From Rhodohalobacter sp. SW132 (GTDB lineage Bacteria; Bacteroidota; Rhodothermia; Balneolales; Balneolaceae): a stretch of DNA of 64,000 bases. Positions 7,808 through 16,964 of this stretch are shown one piece after another. The translations under genes were made by a program, and so were the position numbers. The notes under the pieces are model-generated. The model did no database searches. It was given only the letters and a program-made list of their open reading frames with translations, and was not told where the DNA came from. Each line of letters begins with the position of its first letter. The stretch's first letter is position 1. The stretch covers positions 103,497 through 167,496 of the forward strand of contig NZ_QUOK01000012.1 of NCBI RefSeq assembly GCF_003390325.1, read 5' to 3'.

Positions 7808-7835
7808 ATAACAGTTTGTTAATAGTTTGGTAACA
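7808..7835. promoter_or_regulatory. Candidate Pho box upstream of pstS
   Basis: ATAACA (7808-7813), TTAATA (7819-7824) and GTAACA (7830-7835) are three direct repeats separated by the identical spacer GTTTG, giving an exact 11-bp period. This fits the architecture of PhoB/PhoP binding sites. The array ends 82 bp before the preferred pstS start. Confidence 0.6.
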
Positions 7836-7917
7836 CAACCTGTTTAGCTTGGTGGACTTAGATTCATTACATAATGAATCAAAATCACAGAGTTTCGCTC
7901 AAATTAACATACCAAAC

Positions 7918-9039
7918 ATGAATAGTTCACGATTTTTTTTATTACTCCTCATTGGCGCGTTTCTTATGCTTTCCTGCGGAGGGAACGGTGACCATACTCC
8001 ATCAGCGGATCGCGTTAACATTTTGGGAGCGGGGGCCACATTCCCCGCACCATTGATTACCGCCATGGCAGATGACTACAGAGATATTACCAACAGGCGG
8101 GTAACTGTGAACTATCAGTCCATCGGTTCGGGTGGCGGAATTCGGCAGTTTATGGAACAGACTGTAATGTTCGGGATGAGCGAAGCATTTTTGTCAGAGG
8201 ATGTTATGGCAGGTATCGAAAGTCAAACAGGCGGGCGTGCATTTAATCTGCCCATAACGCTGGCAGATGTTGTGCCGACATACAATCTTCCCGGTATTGA
8301 AAAGGGATTGGTATTTAACGGTGATGTGCTGGTTGGGATATTCCTGGGTGAAATCACGCGGTGGAATGCTCCCGAAATTGCTGAACTAAATCCGGATGTT
8401 GATCTTCCAAATCGCAGCATCACAGTGGTTCATCGCTCCGATGGCTCCGGCACAACTAACGTATGGACAAGTTACCTCAGCCGTGTTTCCGACAGATGGA
8501 GAGAGAGGGTTGGGTTTGCAACCAGCGTGAACTGGCCGACGGGGATTGGCGGTAATGGAAACGAAGGCGTAGCGGGAGCCGTATTGAACACTCCCGGCGC
8601 AATAGGATACAACAGCTTGTCTTACGCCATTCTAAACGACATGTCATACGGTTATTTAATGAATAGTTCCGGCAATGTAATTGAGCCGAGCTTTGAAGCC
8701 ACAACTGAGGCGGCTAATATCGAACTCCCCGATGATACCCGGATTCTGTTTACAAATACACCGGCTGAAAATGGATATCCTATTGCCGGGTTCGCCTGGA
8801 TGCTGGTGTATGAAAATATGGATCAAAACAACGCAATCAGCAATCGAAATGAGGCGGAAGAGCTGCTGAATTTTATCATCTGGAGCATTACCGATGGTCA
8901 GGAGATTTCAGAGTCACTCGGTTTTGCAAAAATTCCGGATACAGCCCATGAAAAAAATATTGCGATGATCCGGCAAATAAAATGGGACGGTGATGAAATC
9001 GGTGCAGAGATTTTGCGAGACCAGGGGATGATAGATTAG
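7918..9039 (+). CDS. pstS: Phosphate ABC transporter, substrate-binding lipoprotein PstS
   Basis: Binds phosphate in the periplasm for the PstCAB importer. The frame is open from a TTG at 7849, but that would start only 13 bp past the Pho-box array and add 23 odd residues; ATG at 7918 gives a clean lipoprotein signal (MNSSRFFLLLLIGAFLMLSCGG, Cys20). Mature chain has the family features GAGATFPAPL, SIGSGGGIRQF and HRSDGSGTTNVWTSYLS, the last being the phosphate-contacting SGTT loop. 373 residues, slightly longer than E. coli PstS. First gene of the pst operon. Confidence 0.95.
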   Translation: MNSSRFFLLLLIGAFLMLSCGGNGDHTPSADRVNILGAGATFPAPLITAMADDYRDITNRRVTVNYQSIGSGGGIRQFMEQTVMFGMSEAFLSEDVMAGIESQTGGRAFNLPITLADVVPTYNLPGIEKGLVFNGDVLVGIFLGEITRWNAPEIAELNPDVDLPNRSITVVHRSDGSGTTNVWTSYLSRVSDRWRERVGFATSVNWPTGIGGNGNEGVAGAVLNTPGAIGYNSLSYAILNDMSYGYLMNSSGNVIEPSFEATTEAANIELPDDTRILFTNTPAENGYPIAGFAWMLVYENMDQNNAISNRNEAEELLNFIIWSITDGQEISESLGFAKIPDTAHEKNIAMIRQIKWDGDEIGAEILRDQGMID

Positions 9040-9116
9040 AGTCAGGTCAATTGCATGACCTCCATTGATAATCTGATAAATAGTTGAAAATATGTATTTG
9101 AAGAAATTAGCCGCTA

Positions 9117-10118
9117 ATGGATCCTGAAAATTCGCAGTTAAGTAAAAAGAGAAGTTTCAGAGAAACGTACGTTGACGCTCTCTACAAGTGGCTGGGTGAC
9201 AGAGTATTTACTACTGTAGTGGTTGGCTTGGGTATAACAATCATACTGATTACACTTGGTATGGCTCTTGTTCTGTACCTTGAGGGTAGCGATGCTCTGG
9301 GTGAATTCGGTCTGTTCGGATTTATTCAGGGCACCACGTGGGACCCCGCCGTCCAGCTCCTGTTTGGCGCCTGGCCGTTTATGTTTGGAACACTGGTCAC
9401 CAGCGTTTTAGCACTGGCAATCTCGTTTTTTCCGGCAATAGCGGTTGCCATCTTCTCAGCTGAATATGCGGCCGGATGGCTCGCCGAAATTATTGATAAC
9501 CTGATCAAGCTGATTGCAGCAATCCCGAGTGTGGTGATAGGAATCTGGGGAATATTTATACTCGCCCCCTGGCTCAGGGATACTATTTACGAACCGATTT
9601 ACTTCTGGACGGAAACCAACTACCCGGACATGCTGCATATCCTTGGAAACCCAATGGGTTATGGGATGGCAACCGCAACGATTGTGCTTTCGTTGATGAT
9701 TTTGCCCTACACAACCGCTTTGGCAAAGGATGCCATCAAGGCAGTGCCTAAAGATCAAAGAGAGGCTTCCTGGGCGCTGGGTTCCACAAGATGGGAGGTG
9801 ATCAGAATGGCAGTTATTCCCTACGCACGTGGCGGAATCATGGCTGGTGCAATTCTCTCCTTAGGCCGGGCAATCGGTGAAACAATGGCGGTGGCGATGT
9901 TAATCGGAAATAAAAATACCCTTCCATTTTCGGTATTCGGTGCCGGCGCAACCATGCCGTCGGTAATTGTAAACGAGTTTAGAGAAGCGGTGGAAAGCCT
10001 TCACCTTTCAAGCCTGATGGCAATCGGATTTGTACTCTTCCTGATTGCCCTCATCGTTAATCTGACAGCGGCCTACATTCAACGCAGGCTTTCAATTGAT
10101 GGGGGACAGGTTATATGA
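9117..10118 (+). CDS. pstC: Phosphate ABC transporter permease PstC
   Basis: Inner-membrane subunit that forms the phosphate channel with PstA. 333 residues with about six membrane segments (for example TTVVVGLGITIILITLGMAL near residue 35) and the EAA loop, here DQREASWALGSTRWEVIRMAVIP, that docks on PstB. The long periplasmic loop after segment three (YEPIYFWTETNYPDML) is typical for PstC. It overlaps pstA by 4 bp (ATGA), indicating translational coupling. Confidence 0.95.
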   Translation: MDPENSQLSKKRSFRETYVDALYKWLGDRVFTTVVVGLGITIILITLGMALVLYLEGSDALGEFGLFGFIQGTTWDPAVQLLFGAWPFMFGTLVTSVLALAISFFPAIAVAIFSAEYAAGWLAEIIDNLIKLIAAIPSVVIGIWGIFILAPWLRDTIYEPIYFWTETNYPDMLHILGNPMGYGMATATIVLSLMILPYTTALAKDAIKAVPKDQREASWALGSTRWEVIRMAVIPYARGGIMAGAILSLGRAIGETMAVAMLIGNKNTLPFSVFGAGATMPSVIVNEFREAVESLHLSSLMAIGFVLFLIALIVNLTAAYIQRRLSIDGGQVI

Positions 10119-10984
10119 AAAGCCTGAAACGCAGGAAGATTCATGACCGCATCATGGTGGGGCTTCTCAGCCTCTCAACCATAGTTGTACTTTTGCCACT
10201 GGTAATAATAATCGTCCACGTTTTTGTGGAAGGATTCAGCGCACTCAGCTACGATTTTTTTACAGAAGAGCTGGGCTCCCCATCAAGAGCGATCCAGGGT
10301 CGTCCAACCGGGCTGGTGCACACTATTATTGGTACAATTGTTGTTGATTCGATGGCTCTGTTCATTGCCGTTCCGGTAGGTATCGGGGCTGGGATGATGC
10401 TGAGTGAATATCCCGAGCATTTGTTAAATCCATCTCTTCGAATAATGAACGACACGCTGAATGGTATGCCGGCTATTTTGAAAGGGCTGTTTATATTCGT
10501 CCTTATCGTTAAACCGATGGGGACATTTTCCGGTATAGCGGGTAGTGTGGCTCTCGCAGTGGTGATGCTTCCCATAATTGCGCGAACTACAGAAAGCGCA
10601 CTTCAAGCCATACCATGGACAATACGCGAAGCTGGACTAGCTTTGGGAATACCACGCTGGCGGGTTGTGCTCTCCACCGTGATGCCTACGGCAAAAGCGG
10701 GTTTGATAACCGGTGTACTGCTTGCATTTGCTCGGGCGGCAGGAGAAGCGGCTCCGCTTCTGTTTACATCTTTCGGTGACAATTACCTACCTAACAGCTG
10801 GCTGGGATTTATATTCAGCCCAACGGATACACTTCCACAACGACTTTACAGCCTGGCAATCAGTCCATACGAGCAATGGCACAGCATGGGTTGGGCTGCA
10901 GCTATTGTTTTGTTTATGCTGGTTATTTTCACATTTATCATTGCGCGGCTGCTGGCTCGTGATAAATTCAGAAAACAGGCTTAA
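10115..10984 (+). CDS. pstA: Phosphate ABC transporter permease PstA
   Basis: Second membrane subunit of the phosphate importer. 289 residues, about six membrane segments, with the EAA loop IREAGLALGIPRWRVVLSTV followed by GRAAGEAAPLLFT-like sequence (ARAAGEAAPLLFT), characteristic of PstA. Starts inside the stop of pstC and is followed after 71 bp by pstB. Confidence 0.95.
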   Translation: MKSLKRRKIHDRIMVGLLSLSTIVVLLPLVIIIVHVFVEGFSALSYDFFTEELGSPSRAIQGRPTGLVHTIIGTIVVDSMALFIAVPVGIGAGMMLSEYPEHLLNPSLRIMNDTLNGMPAILKGLFIFVLIVKPMGTFSGIAGSVALAVVMLPIIARTTESALQAIPWTIREAGLALGIPRWRVVLSTVMPTAKAGLITGVLLAFARAAGEAAPLLFTSFGDNYLPNSWLGFIFSPTDTLPQRLYSLAISPYEQWHSMGWAAAIVLFMLVIFTFIIARLLARDKFRKQA

Positions 10985-11055
10985 TCAATGAATGTCATGT
11001 TCTTAGGGAATAAAGAATTGGATTATAAAACTATACAAAAGGTGATGAATCAGAT

Positions 11056-11814
11056 ATGAGTTCAAAGTTAGAGACGAAAAATTTAACCGTAAAATATGGC
11101 GATGTCTTCGGGGTTGAAGGGATTTCACTTGCAGCTGCGAACCATTCAGTGACAGCATTGATCGGGCCTTCAGGTTGCGGAAAAACTACATATTTGAGAG
11201 CGTTGAACAGAATGCACGATCTTACCCGCGAAGCAAAAGTGGAGGGGGAAGTGCTTTTTGAGGGCAAAAATATCTATGATGAGGATGTAAACCCGGTAAC
11301 GGTACGGCGCAAAATCGGGATGGTTTTTCAGAAACCTACCCCGTTTCCTACGATGTCGATTTATGACAATGTAGTTGCCGGGCTCAAACTTGTGGGAATA
11401 AAAAACAAGGCCCATCTTGAGGAAGTCTGTGAAAAAGCTCTAAGGCAGGCCGCGCTTTTCGAAGAAGTAAAAGACCGCCTCAACACAGCGGCAGTTAGCC
11501 TGTCAGGTGGACAGCAGCAACGCCTTTCAATCGCACGGGCACTTGCCGTGGAACCAGAGGTGCTTTTGATGGATGAGCCAACAAGTTCGTTAGATCCACA
11601 GGCAACCCTGAGAATTGAAGAGCTGATTCAAAGCCTGAAAAAAGATGTGACCATCATCATTATTACACATAATATGCAGCAAGCTGCCCGGGTTTCCGAT
11701 AAAACGGCTTTCTTTTATGAAGGAAATCTTATTGAAGTAGGCAACACGAAAACAATTTTTACAAGCCCTGAAAAAAAACAGACTGAAGATTATATTACCG
11801 GAAAGTTTGGTTAA
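11056..11814 (+). CDS. pstB: Phosphate ABC transporter ATPase PstB
   Basis: ATP-hydrolysing subunit of the Pst importer. 252 residues with Walker [10 protein letters not shown] (37-45), Q-loop [18 protein letters not shown] signature LSGGQ (149-153), Walker B VLLMDEP (169-175) and the switch His in [13 protein letters not shown]. The phrase RALNRMHDL after Walker A and KPTPFP at the Q-loop are typical of PstB rather than other importers. Confidence 0.97.
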   Translation: MSSKLETKNLTVKYGDVFGVEGISLAAANHSVTALIGPSGCGKTTYLRALNRMHDLTREAKVEGEVLFEGKNIYDEDVNPVTVRRKIGMVFQKPTPFPTMSIYDNVVAGLKLVGIKNKAHLEEVCEKALRQAALFEEVKDRLNTAAVSLSGGQQQRLSIARALAVEPEVLLMDEPTSSLDPQATLRIEELIQSLKKDVTIIIITHNMQQAARVSDKTAFFYEGNLIEVGNTKTIFTSPEKKQTEDYITGKFG

Positions 11815-11857
11815 TGAATTTTTTGAAGAGAGTAATTAACATTAAACAAAGAATAAA

Positions 11858-12508
11858 ATGACGACTGCAATACAGGAAAACCTTTTAAAACTTCATAGCA
11901 AACTGAATCGTATGTCAGAATTGGTTCTGGAGGCTGTGAATGAATCCGTCGATTCTTTATTGGATAAAGATGTTGAAAAAGCCAAACGGATCAAGAAAGG
12001 CGATAAACAAATAAATAGTATTCGATGGGAGATTGAGGAAGACTGCATCAATTTGATTGCCACGCAGCAGCCTGTTGCGTCTGACTTGCGCGAGCTGATC
12101 GCACTATTATATATCATTACAGAACTGGAACGAATCGGCGATTATGCGGCCGGTATCGCAAAGCTTACCATTGTTATGGGTGATGAACCTCACATTAAGC
12201 CTTTGATCGACATTCCAAGAATGAGAGATATTGCTGTTGAAATGATTGAAAGCTCAATGGAGGCTTACATAGATAAAGATGAGAGAGCAGCTCGTGCGAT
12301 TCATATACAGGATGATGCTATTGATGATCTGTATAAACAGGTAAACAGAGAACTCATATCGTTTATGATTGAAAACCCTTCAACGATCACACGATGCACC
12401 TATCTTGTCTGGATAGCCCATAATATTGAAAGAATGGGAGATCGGGTAACCAATATTTGCGAACGGATCATTTATCTTGCAACCGGAGAGCGCGCGGACG
12501 ATCTTTGA
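11858..12508 (+). CDS. phoU: Phosphate signalling protein PhoU
   Basis: 216-residue all-helical protein of two PhoU three-helix bundles. PhoU links the Pst transporter to the PhoR sensor kinase and keeps the Pho response off when phosphate is ample. The metal-binding repeats are visible as ELERIGDYAAGIAKL (about residue 90) and NIERMGDRVTNICE (about 190). It sits directly after pstB, the usual operon order. No phoR/phoB pair is present in the window. Confidence 0.95.
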   Translation: MTTAIQENLLKLHSKLNRMSELVLEAVNESVDSLLDKDVEKAKRIKKGDKQINSIRWEIEEDCINLIATQQPVASDLRELIALLYIITELERIGDYAAGIAKLTIVMGDEPHIKPLIDIPRMRDIAVEMIESSMEAYIDKDERAARAIHIQDDAIDDLYKQVNRELISFMIENPSTITRCTYLVWIAHNIERMGDRVTNICERIIYLATGERADDL

Positions 12509-12580
12509 AAACGGTTTCGTCTGTTTTCCGGATTTTCTATTCATAGATATGTTCTGAGCATCCGTACTCTTATCTACTTA

Positions 12581-12605
12581 AAAAAGCCTATTTCGATAGC
12601 TTTTT
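12581..12605 (+). terminator. Intrinsic terminator after phoU
   Basis: AAAAAG-C-CTAT and ATAGCTTTTT form a stem with a TTCG loop and end in a short T-run. It separates the pst-phoU operon from the symporter gene, which has its own promoter region. Confidence 0.55.
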
Positions 12606-12682
12606 AGCAGTAATTAATCCATTCCAATTCTCTAATACGTGAAGAAATAGTATATTGTGCGCTTAAATGCATTTTAAAAATG

Positions 12683-12710
12683 TTAACTACATATTAACAT
12701 ACTGTAAAGT
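12683..12710. promoter_or_regulatory. Candidate Pho box upstream of the Na/Pi symporter
   Basis: TTAACT (12683-12688), TTAACA (12694-12699) and TAAAGT (12705-12710) repeat with an 11-bp period, ending 6 bp before the start codon at 12717. The third repeat TAAAGT resembles TAAAAG in the porin array. The closeness to the start codon is a weak point: the transcript would have to start upstream or within it. Confidence 0.45.
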
Positions 12711-12716
12711 GGCTGC

Positions 12717-14462
12717 ATGAATTACACGTTTTTTGATTTTCTACAGCTGGTTGGCTCGCTCGGGATATTTATTTATGGGATGAAAATTTTCAGCGACGGC
12801 CTGCAAAAGGTCGCAGGTGGGAAGCTCCGCGCAATCCTTAAAGGGATGACCACCACCAGGCTTCGGGGCATTATTACGGGCTTTGGGGCAACTACAGTAA
12901 CTCAATCATCTACCACTACAACTGTGATGGTGGTTAGTTTCGTAAATGCCGGACTGATTACCTTTATCGAATCCACAGGCGTGATTATGGGGGCCAATAT
13001 CGGTACCACCGTCACTGCGTGGATGGTCTCGATTTTTGGGTTTAAGATGCAAATAACGCCCATTGCGATTGCCATGATTGGAATCTTTTTCCCCTTCATG
13101 TTTTTTGGTCGGGAAAAATTCCGGAATCTTGCAGAAGCGATGATCGGGTTCGGTATTCTGTTTATTGGATTGGAATTTATCAAGAATGCTGTTCCAAACA
13201 TTGATGATAATCCCGAAATGTTTATGTTCCTCGACGGGTTTACGGAATTCGGGTTTCTTTCGATTCTGATTTTTGTCCTGGCAGGAACAGTCCTTACACT
13301 GCTTACGCAATCTTCCTCAGCAGCAACGGCAATTACACTGGTAATGCTTTTCCAGGGGTGGATCGATTTCCCGATTGCTGCAGCTATGATCCTGGGTGAA
13401 AATATTGGCACGACGGTTACGGCGAATATAGCGGCTATCATCGGTAATGTTCACGCAAAACGCGCTGCCCGTTTCCATTTAATTTTCAATCTATTCGGTG
13501 TGATATGGATGCTTATTGTCCTGCAGCCGTTTCTTGTGGGCATTGATAACATTATGAGCTTCTTTGCACCGGAAGCCGGTTCCGTTTTTGAGGCGGCGGA
13601 TGAAATTGGACGCGCAAACGCAACGCTGGCTCTGTCGCTATTTCATACCACATTTAATGTGCTTAACGTTCTTATACTTTTTGCATTCGTACCGCGCATT
13701 ATTTCGCTTGTAGAAAAAGTTCAGAAGGAGTCAAAAACTTCGGATGACAAATTCCGGCTTCAGTACATTTCATCCGGTATGATGTCATCTCCGGAAATGT
13801 CGATCGAGCAGGCACGAAAAGAGATTGAACTATTTGCGAAACTGATAGATAAGATGCATTTCAGCTTCCAGGGACTCTTTTATAAAAAACAGAAGAAGCA
13901 TGAGAAATTCCTGAAGAAAATTAAAAAACGGGAGCAGATTACTGACAATATAGAATTGGAAATTGCTGAATATCTGACGAAAATTTCCAGCTTTAATTTA
14001 TCAGACAGAGCGACACGGCAAATCCGGGCCATGCACAGTATGATCAACGACCTTGAACGGGTAGGGGATATCTACTTCCAGATGTCGAAAACGTTTGAGC
14101 AGATGCAGAATGAGGATATAAAACTGCCGAAAGATGCAGCCAAAGAGATCGGGCAGATGCTCGACCTTCTTCACAATGCAATTCGTCACGTTCGTCACAA
14201 CCTGGACAAAACAAACGGGGAGTTTGATCTCGATAAAGCGATTATAATTGAGAAAGAGATCAATGATATGCGGGATAAGCTCATGGATCAACATTATAAA
14301 CGTCTCGAGGAAAACGCATACTCCAACAAAGCAGGATTCATTTACCTTGACTACCTGAACCGGATGGAGAAAATCGGTGATCACCTGTTTAACGTCAGTG
14401 AAGCCCTTGCCGGGCGAAAGGTGAAATCAGCCTACTCCCGGGTGATGGAAGATCGCAACTAA
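12717..14462 (+). CDS. Na+/phosphate symporter (NptA/YjbB family) with C-terminal PhoU-like domain
   Basis: 581 residues. The first 350 form a membrane domain with two inverted repeats, each carrying the QSS motif of this family: VTQSSTTTTVMVVSFVNAG and LTQSSSAATAITLVM, with GANIGTTVTAW and GENIGTTVTANI as the matching loops. The last 220 residues are a soluble helical PhoU-like domain (MINDLERVGDIYFQ; YLNRMEKIGDHLFN). In this family the enzyme moves phosphate with sodium, inward in NptA; YjbB of E. coli has been linked to export. A Pho-box-like array directly upstream suggests uptake under phosphate limitation. Confidence 0.9.
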   Translation: MNYTFFDFLQLVGSLGIFIYGMKIFSDGLQKVAGGKLRAILKGMTTTRLRGIITGFGATTVTQSSTTTTVMVVSFVNAGLITFIESTGVIMGANIGTTVTAWMVSIFGFKMQITPIAIAMIGIFFPFMFFGREKFRNLAEAMIGFGILFIGLEFIKNAVPNIDDNPEMFMFLDGFTEFGFLSILIFVLAGTVLTLLTQSSSAATAITLVMLFQGWIDFPIAAAMILGENIGTTVTANIAAIIGNVHAKRAARFHLIFNLFGVIWMLIVLQPFLVGIDNIMSFFAPEAGSVFEAADEIGRANATLALSLFHTTFNVLNVLILFAFVPRIISLVEKVQKESKTSDDKFRLQYISSGMMSSPEMSIEQARKEIELFAKLIDKMHFSFQGLFYKKQKKHEKFLKKIKKREQITDNIELEIAEYLTKISSFNLSDRATRQIRAMHSMINDLERVGDIYFQMSKTFEQMQNEDIKLPKDAAKEIGQMLDLLHNAIRHVRHNLDKTNGEFDLDKAIIIEKEINDMRDKLMDQHYKRLEENAYSNKAGFIYLDYLNRMEKIGDHLFNVSEALAGRKVKSAYSRVMEDRN

Positions 14463-14512
14463 AAGATTCTTCAATTGACTGCTCTGCACATTATCGTTGA
14501 AAAGGCGTCGGG

Positions 14513-15250
14513 CTACAATCGTTTATCTTTAATATAGATCGCTTTTGACTGGCCCTCGCCAACCGATCGCTCTTCGATATCAAAAAGCTTCATCGCTTTC
14601 ACAAGCTCTCCCAGTTTTTGGAAGCCGTAATTTCTCGGATCAAATCCAGGCGACTGTTTTGCAATGTAGCTCCCGACAGGGGCAAGATGCGCCCAGCCGC
14701 TCTCATCCGATGCTGCCTCGATAGCATTTCGAACCAGGTTTACGAGTTTGGTGTCCTGCTTGAGTTCGTTGATCGGTTGTCGCTTCTTATGGGTTTTTTC
14801 ATCAGGATCATCCTTAAGCACCTCCGTGTAGATGAATTTATCGCACGCCGCAACAAACGGATCGGGTGTTTTCTTCTCGCCAAAACCGTAGACAGTCAGG
14901 CCCGATTCGCGAATTCTTGCTGCCAGTTTGGTAAAGTCACTGTCGCTGCTTACCAGGCAAAATCCATCGAATTCACCAGTGTAAAGCAGATCCATTGCGT
15001 CGATGATGAGTGCGCTGTCTGTCGCATTTTTCCCCTTGGTATAGCCAAACTGCTGAATCGGCTGGATCGAATGCTGCAATAAAATGTCTTTCCATCCGCG
15101 AAGTTGCGGAAGGGTCCAGTCACCATAAATTCGTTTTACATTTGCAGTGCCATATTTGGCAATTTCAGCAAGAAGTTTCTCGGTGATGGATGGCTGGGCA
15201 TTATCCGCGTCTATGAGTATGGCCAGTTTTTGCGTGTTTTTCGTATCCAT
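14513..15250 (-). CDS. NYN-domain protein with OST-HTH (LOTUS) domain
   Basis: 245-residue protein. N-terminal NYN (PIN-like) ribonuclease-type domain, residues 8-145, has the acidic residues of the family: LIDADNAQ, ATDSALIIDAMDLL, and LVSSDSDFTKLAARI. After a charged linker a LOTUS/OST-HTH domain (about 165-240) follows: KLVNLVRNAIEAA, GWAHLAPVGSYIAKQ, PGFDPRNYGFQKLGELVKAM. This pairing is widespread in bacteria and presumed to act on RNA, but targets are not known. It is alone, convergent with the symporter gene. Confidence 0.92.
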   Translation of the reverse strand: MDTKNTQKLAILIDADNAQPSITEKLLAEIAKYGTANVKRIYGDWTLPQLRGWKDILLQHSIQPIQQFGYTKGKNATDSALIIDAMDLLYTGEFDGFCLVSSDSDFTKLAARIRESGLTVYGFGEKKTPDPFVAACDKFIYTEVLKDDPDEKTHKKRQPINELKQDTKLVNLVRNAIEAASDESGWAHLAPVGSYIAKQSPGFDPRNYGFQKLGELVKAMKLFDIEERSVGEGQSKAIYIKDKRL

Positions 15251-15469
15251 ACAGAAGTTTGGTTTGCTGTGTGTTTAAGTTTTAAGATGAAATAATGACT
15301 GAACAAAAATTCATATTCGTTTCCTGACGATAATGAACTATCAAGAAAAAACCCGAAAGATTCTCTTCAGATAGAAAATCCTGCTATTGTGATACATCTA
15401 CATACAAAAACAAAACATAGCAGGTTACTCTATCAAACTACCTTTTTTTATGGTAAGTCACTTGTATCA

Positions 15470-15622
15470 ATGCCCGAAGTATACAAAAACAACGGGAGTA
15501 ACACGGGGGTCCCATCCGAAATTTTAAGAGAACCGGGTGTTGATACCGAAATTATTCCGGTAAGAATCGAAGAATACGCTTCAGAGACTACATTTATGGA
15601 AAGCAACTTAATGTTAGGTTGA
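15470..15622 (+). CDS. Possible small protein, unknown
   Basis: A 50-codon frame from ATG 15470; the open frame extends upstream, but the preceding residues look non-coding. Acidic, no membrane segment, no motif (EIIPVRIEEYASET). No clear ribosome-binding site. Kept only because it fills part of a 510-bp gap otherwise without a gene before 15761. Confidence 0.2.
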   Translation: MPEVYKNNGSNTGVPSEILREPGVDTEIIPVRIEEYASETTFMESNLMLG

Positions 15623-15760
15623 TAATTACCCCGATCATTTTGTATTTATAAGGGATAATTGATTTTATGCAAATGCTTGAAATCACAAATCGGATATATA
15701 AATAAGTGGCCTGCCGATGGCCATCTGTACTGAACCCGAAATTTTACAGGAGTATCATTT

Positions 15761-15937
15761 ATGCCCAAGTGTGAACTATACAAAGATGTGAAAGGTGAAT
15801 GGCGCTGGAGAAGAACAAAGAAAAACGGCGATATTGAAGCCTTTTCAAAGCAAGGTTTCGAAAGTGAGGAGGAGTGCAAAAAGAACGGCAAAGAAGAAGG
15901 AAATTGCACGAGCTTTAGAAAAGGTGCCTTTCACTAA
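15761..15937 (+). CDS. DUF1508 (YegP-like) miniprotein
   Basis: A 58-residue gene. Ribosome-binding site AGGAG lies 8 bp before the ATG. The sequence reads CELYKDVKGEWRWRRTKKNGD, then a QGFESEEECKKNG helix, which is the DUF1508 pattern: a beta-sheet (ELYKD-KGEWRWR) and a short helix that starts with a charged SxxxC stretch. Proteins of this family are small, often duplicated, and of unknown function. Four residues differ from the classical pattern, including two extra Cys. A single repeat unit is present, whereas many homologues have two. Confidence 0.7.
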   Translation: MPKCELYKDVKGEWRWRRTKKNGDIEAFSKQGFESEEECKKNGKEEGNCTSFRKGAFH

Positions 15938-16214
15938 CCAATTATATTTACAGCTATCGGGATGGGAAAAGGGCGTTAGTATGATCTGGCGCCCTTTTTT
16001 ACGTAACGACAAGTAAGTGGAACACATGGTGTGAGTCTGCAGCAGTTTCTGAAAAATTTTATTGTTTCATTAGGTATTACGCTGAAAAACCCATATCATA
16101 ATAATGTTAATTTTAATCCCACCTACGGTACGGTAATTTTTTTGGAAACGACATGGTAACGCCCTTCTTTTCATTAGATGAACACTTAGGTGTATAAATA
16201 CTATATACAATATT

Positions 16215-16436
16215 ATGAGTAAGCAACAAGGTAAAGTAAAATGGTTCGACGCAGAAAAAGGTTTTGGATTTATTCAACCAGATGAAGGCGGAAAAGACAT
16301 TTTTGTACACAGAAACAACATCGAGAATCTTGGATTTCAGGAAGGCCTGGAAGACGGTGAAGCTGTTGAATTTAACGTTGAAGAGACACCAAAAGGTCTC
16401 AGTGCAACGGACGTAGTAAGCCTGATTTACGAATAG
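16215..16436 (+). CDS. Cold-shock protein, CspA family
   Basis: 73-residue single-stranded nucleic-acid-binding protein. RNP1 is KGFGFIQP (about residues 16-23) and RNP2 is KDIFVHRNN. It uses a five-stranded beta-barrel fold and acts as an RNA chaperone; members may be cold-induced or growth-phase controlled. Its gene has an AT-rich leader (277 bp from the DUF1508 stop) and a strong terminator, so it is monocistronic. Confidence 0.95.
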   Translation: MSKQQGKVKWFDAEKGFGFIQPDEGGKDIFVHRNNIENLGFQEGLEDGEAVEFNVEETPKGLSATDVVSLIYE

Positions 16437-16463
16437 GCCACACATTTTTAATGTGATTTTAAA

Positions 16464-16500
16464 AGCCCGTGCTGCTCAGCAGTACGGGCTTTTTCTTTTT
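16464..16500 (+). terminator. Intrinsic terminator of the cold-shock gene
   Basis: AGCCCGTGCTGC and GCAGTACGGGCT form a 12-bp stem (one G-T pair) with loop TCA, followed by TTTTCTTTTT. Classic rho-independent terminator. Confidence 0.9.
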
Positions 16501-16539
16501 ATGGCTATGTACCGTCAGCATATGTGAGACTGATCAGCT

Positions 16540-16705
16540 AAATCGCATAACCATAATCCCAACTGGGATATAATTTGGTTTTATCATCCAGCATCTGCTT
16601 AAACGTTGCTTTGGTAATCAAATTGATATGGTAATAACACTCCTATACATTATGATGCCAGCACCATAGGTCTCCTGTTGAATCAACCACATCACAAACC
16701 TACCC
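16540..16705 (-). pseudogene. Possible remnant of a degraded gene
   Basis: On the minus strand one frame gives CDVVDSTGDLWCWHHNV, an in-frame stop, then CYYHINLITKATFKQMLDD and KTKLYPSWDYGYAI before a terminal stop. The residue composition (W, Y, H, G, D) looks protein-like and the frame is kept across the stop, so this may be the C-terminus of a decayed gene. I could not identify the family. The rest of 16501-16964 holds nothing I recognise. Confidence 0.2.
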
Positions 16706-16964
16706 TGTTTTACGCACCGGAAAAAACTGAAAATACATCGAAATGGTTCTCAGAAAAGATTTGATTTAGAATAACTGCCTGATCTCTTTCACGAAAATCT
16801 CACTATCTCAGTGAACTTTATAAGATCACTTGAAATGTCTAATGTCCGGCAGAAATAGTTGATAATCCGATTCCCGTTTTGTGCTTCTAATTTCATGCCT
16901 ACTAACATTTCTTCAAGGCTTTGTTTACATTATACAGCAACCCATAAATTTTATTTCCAGTTTT

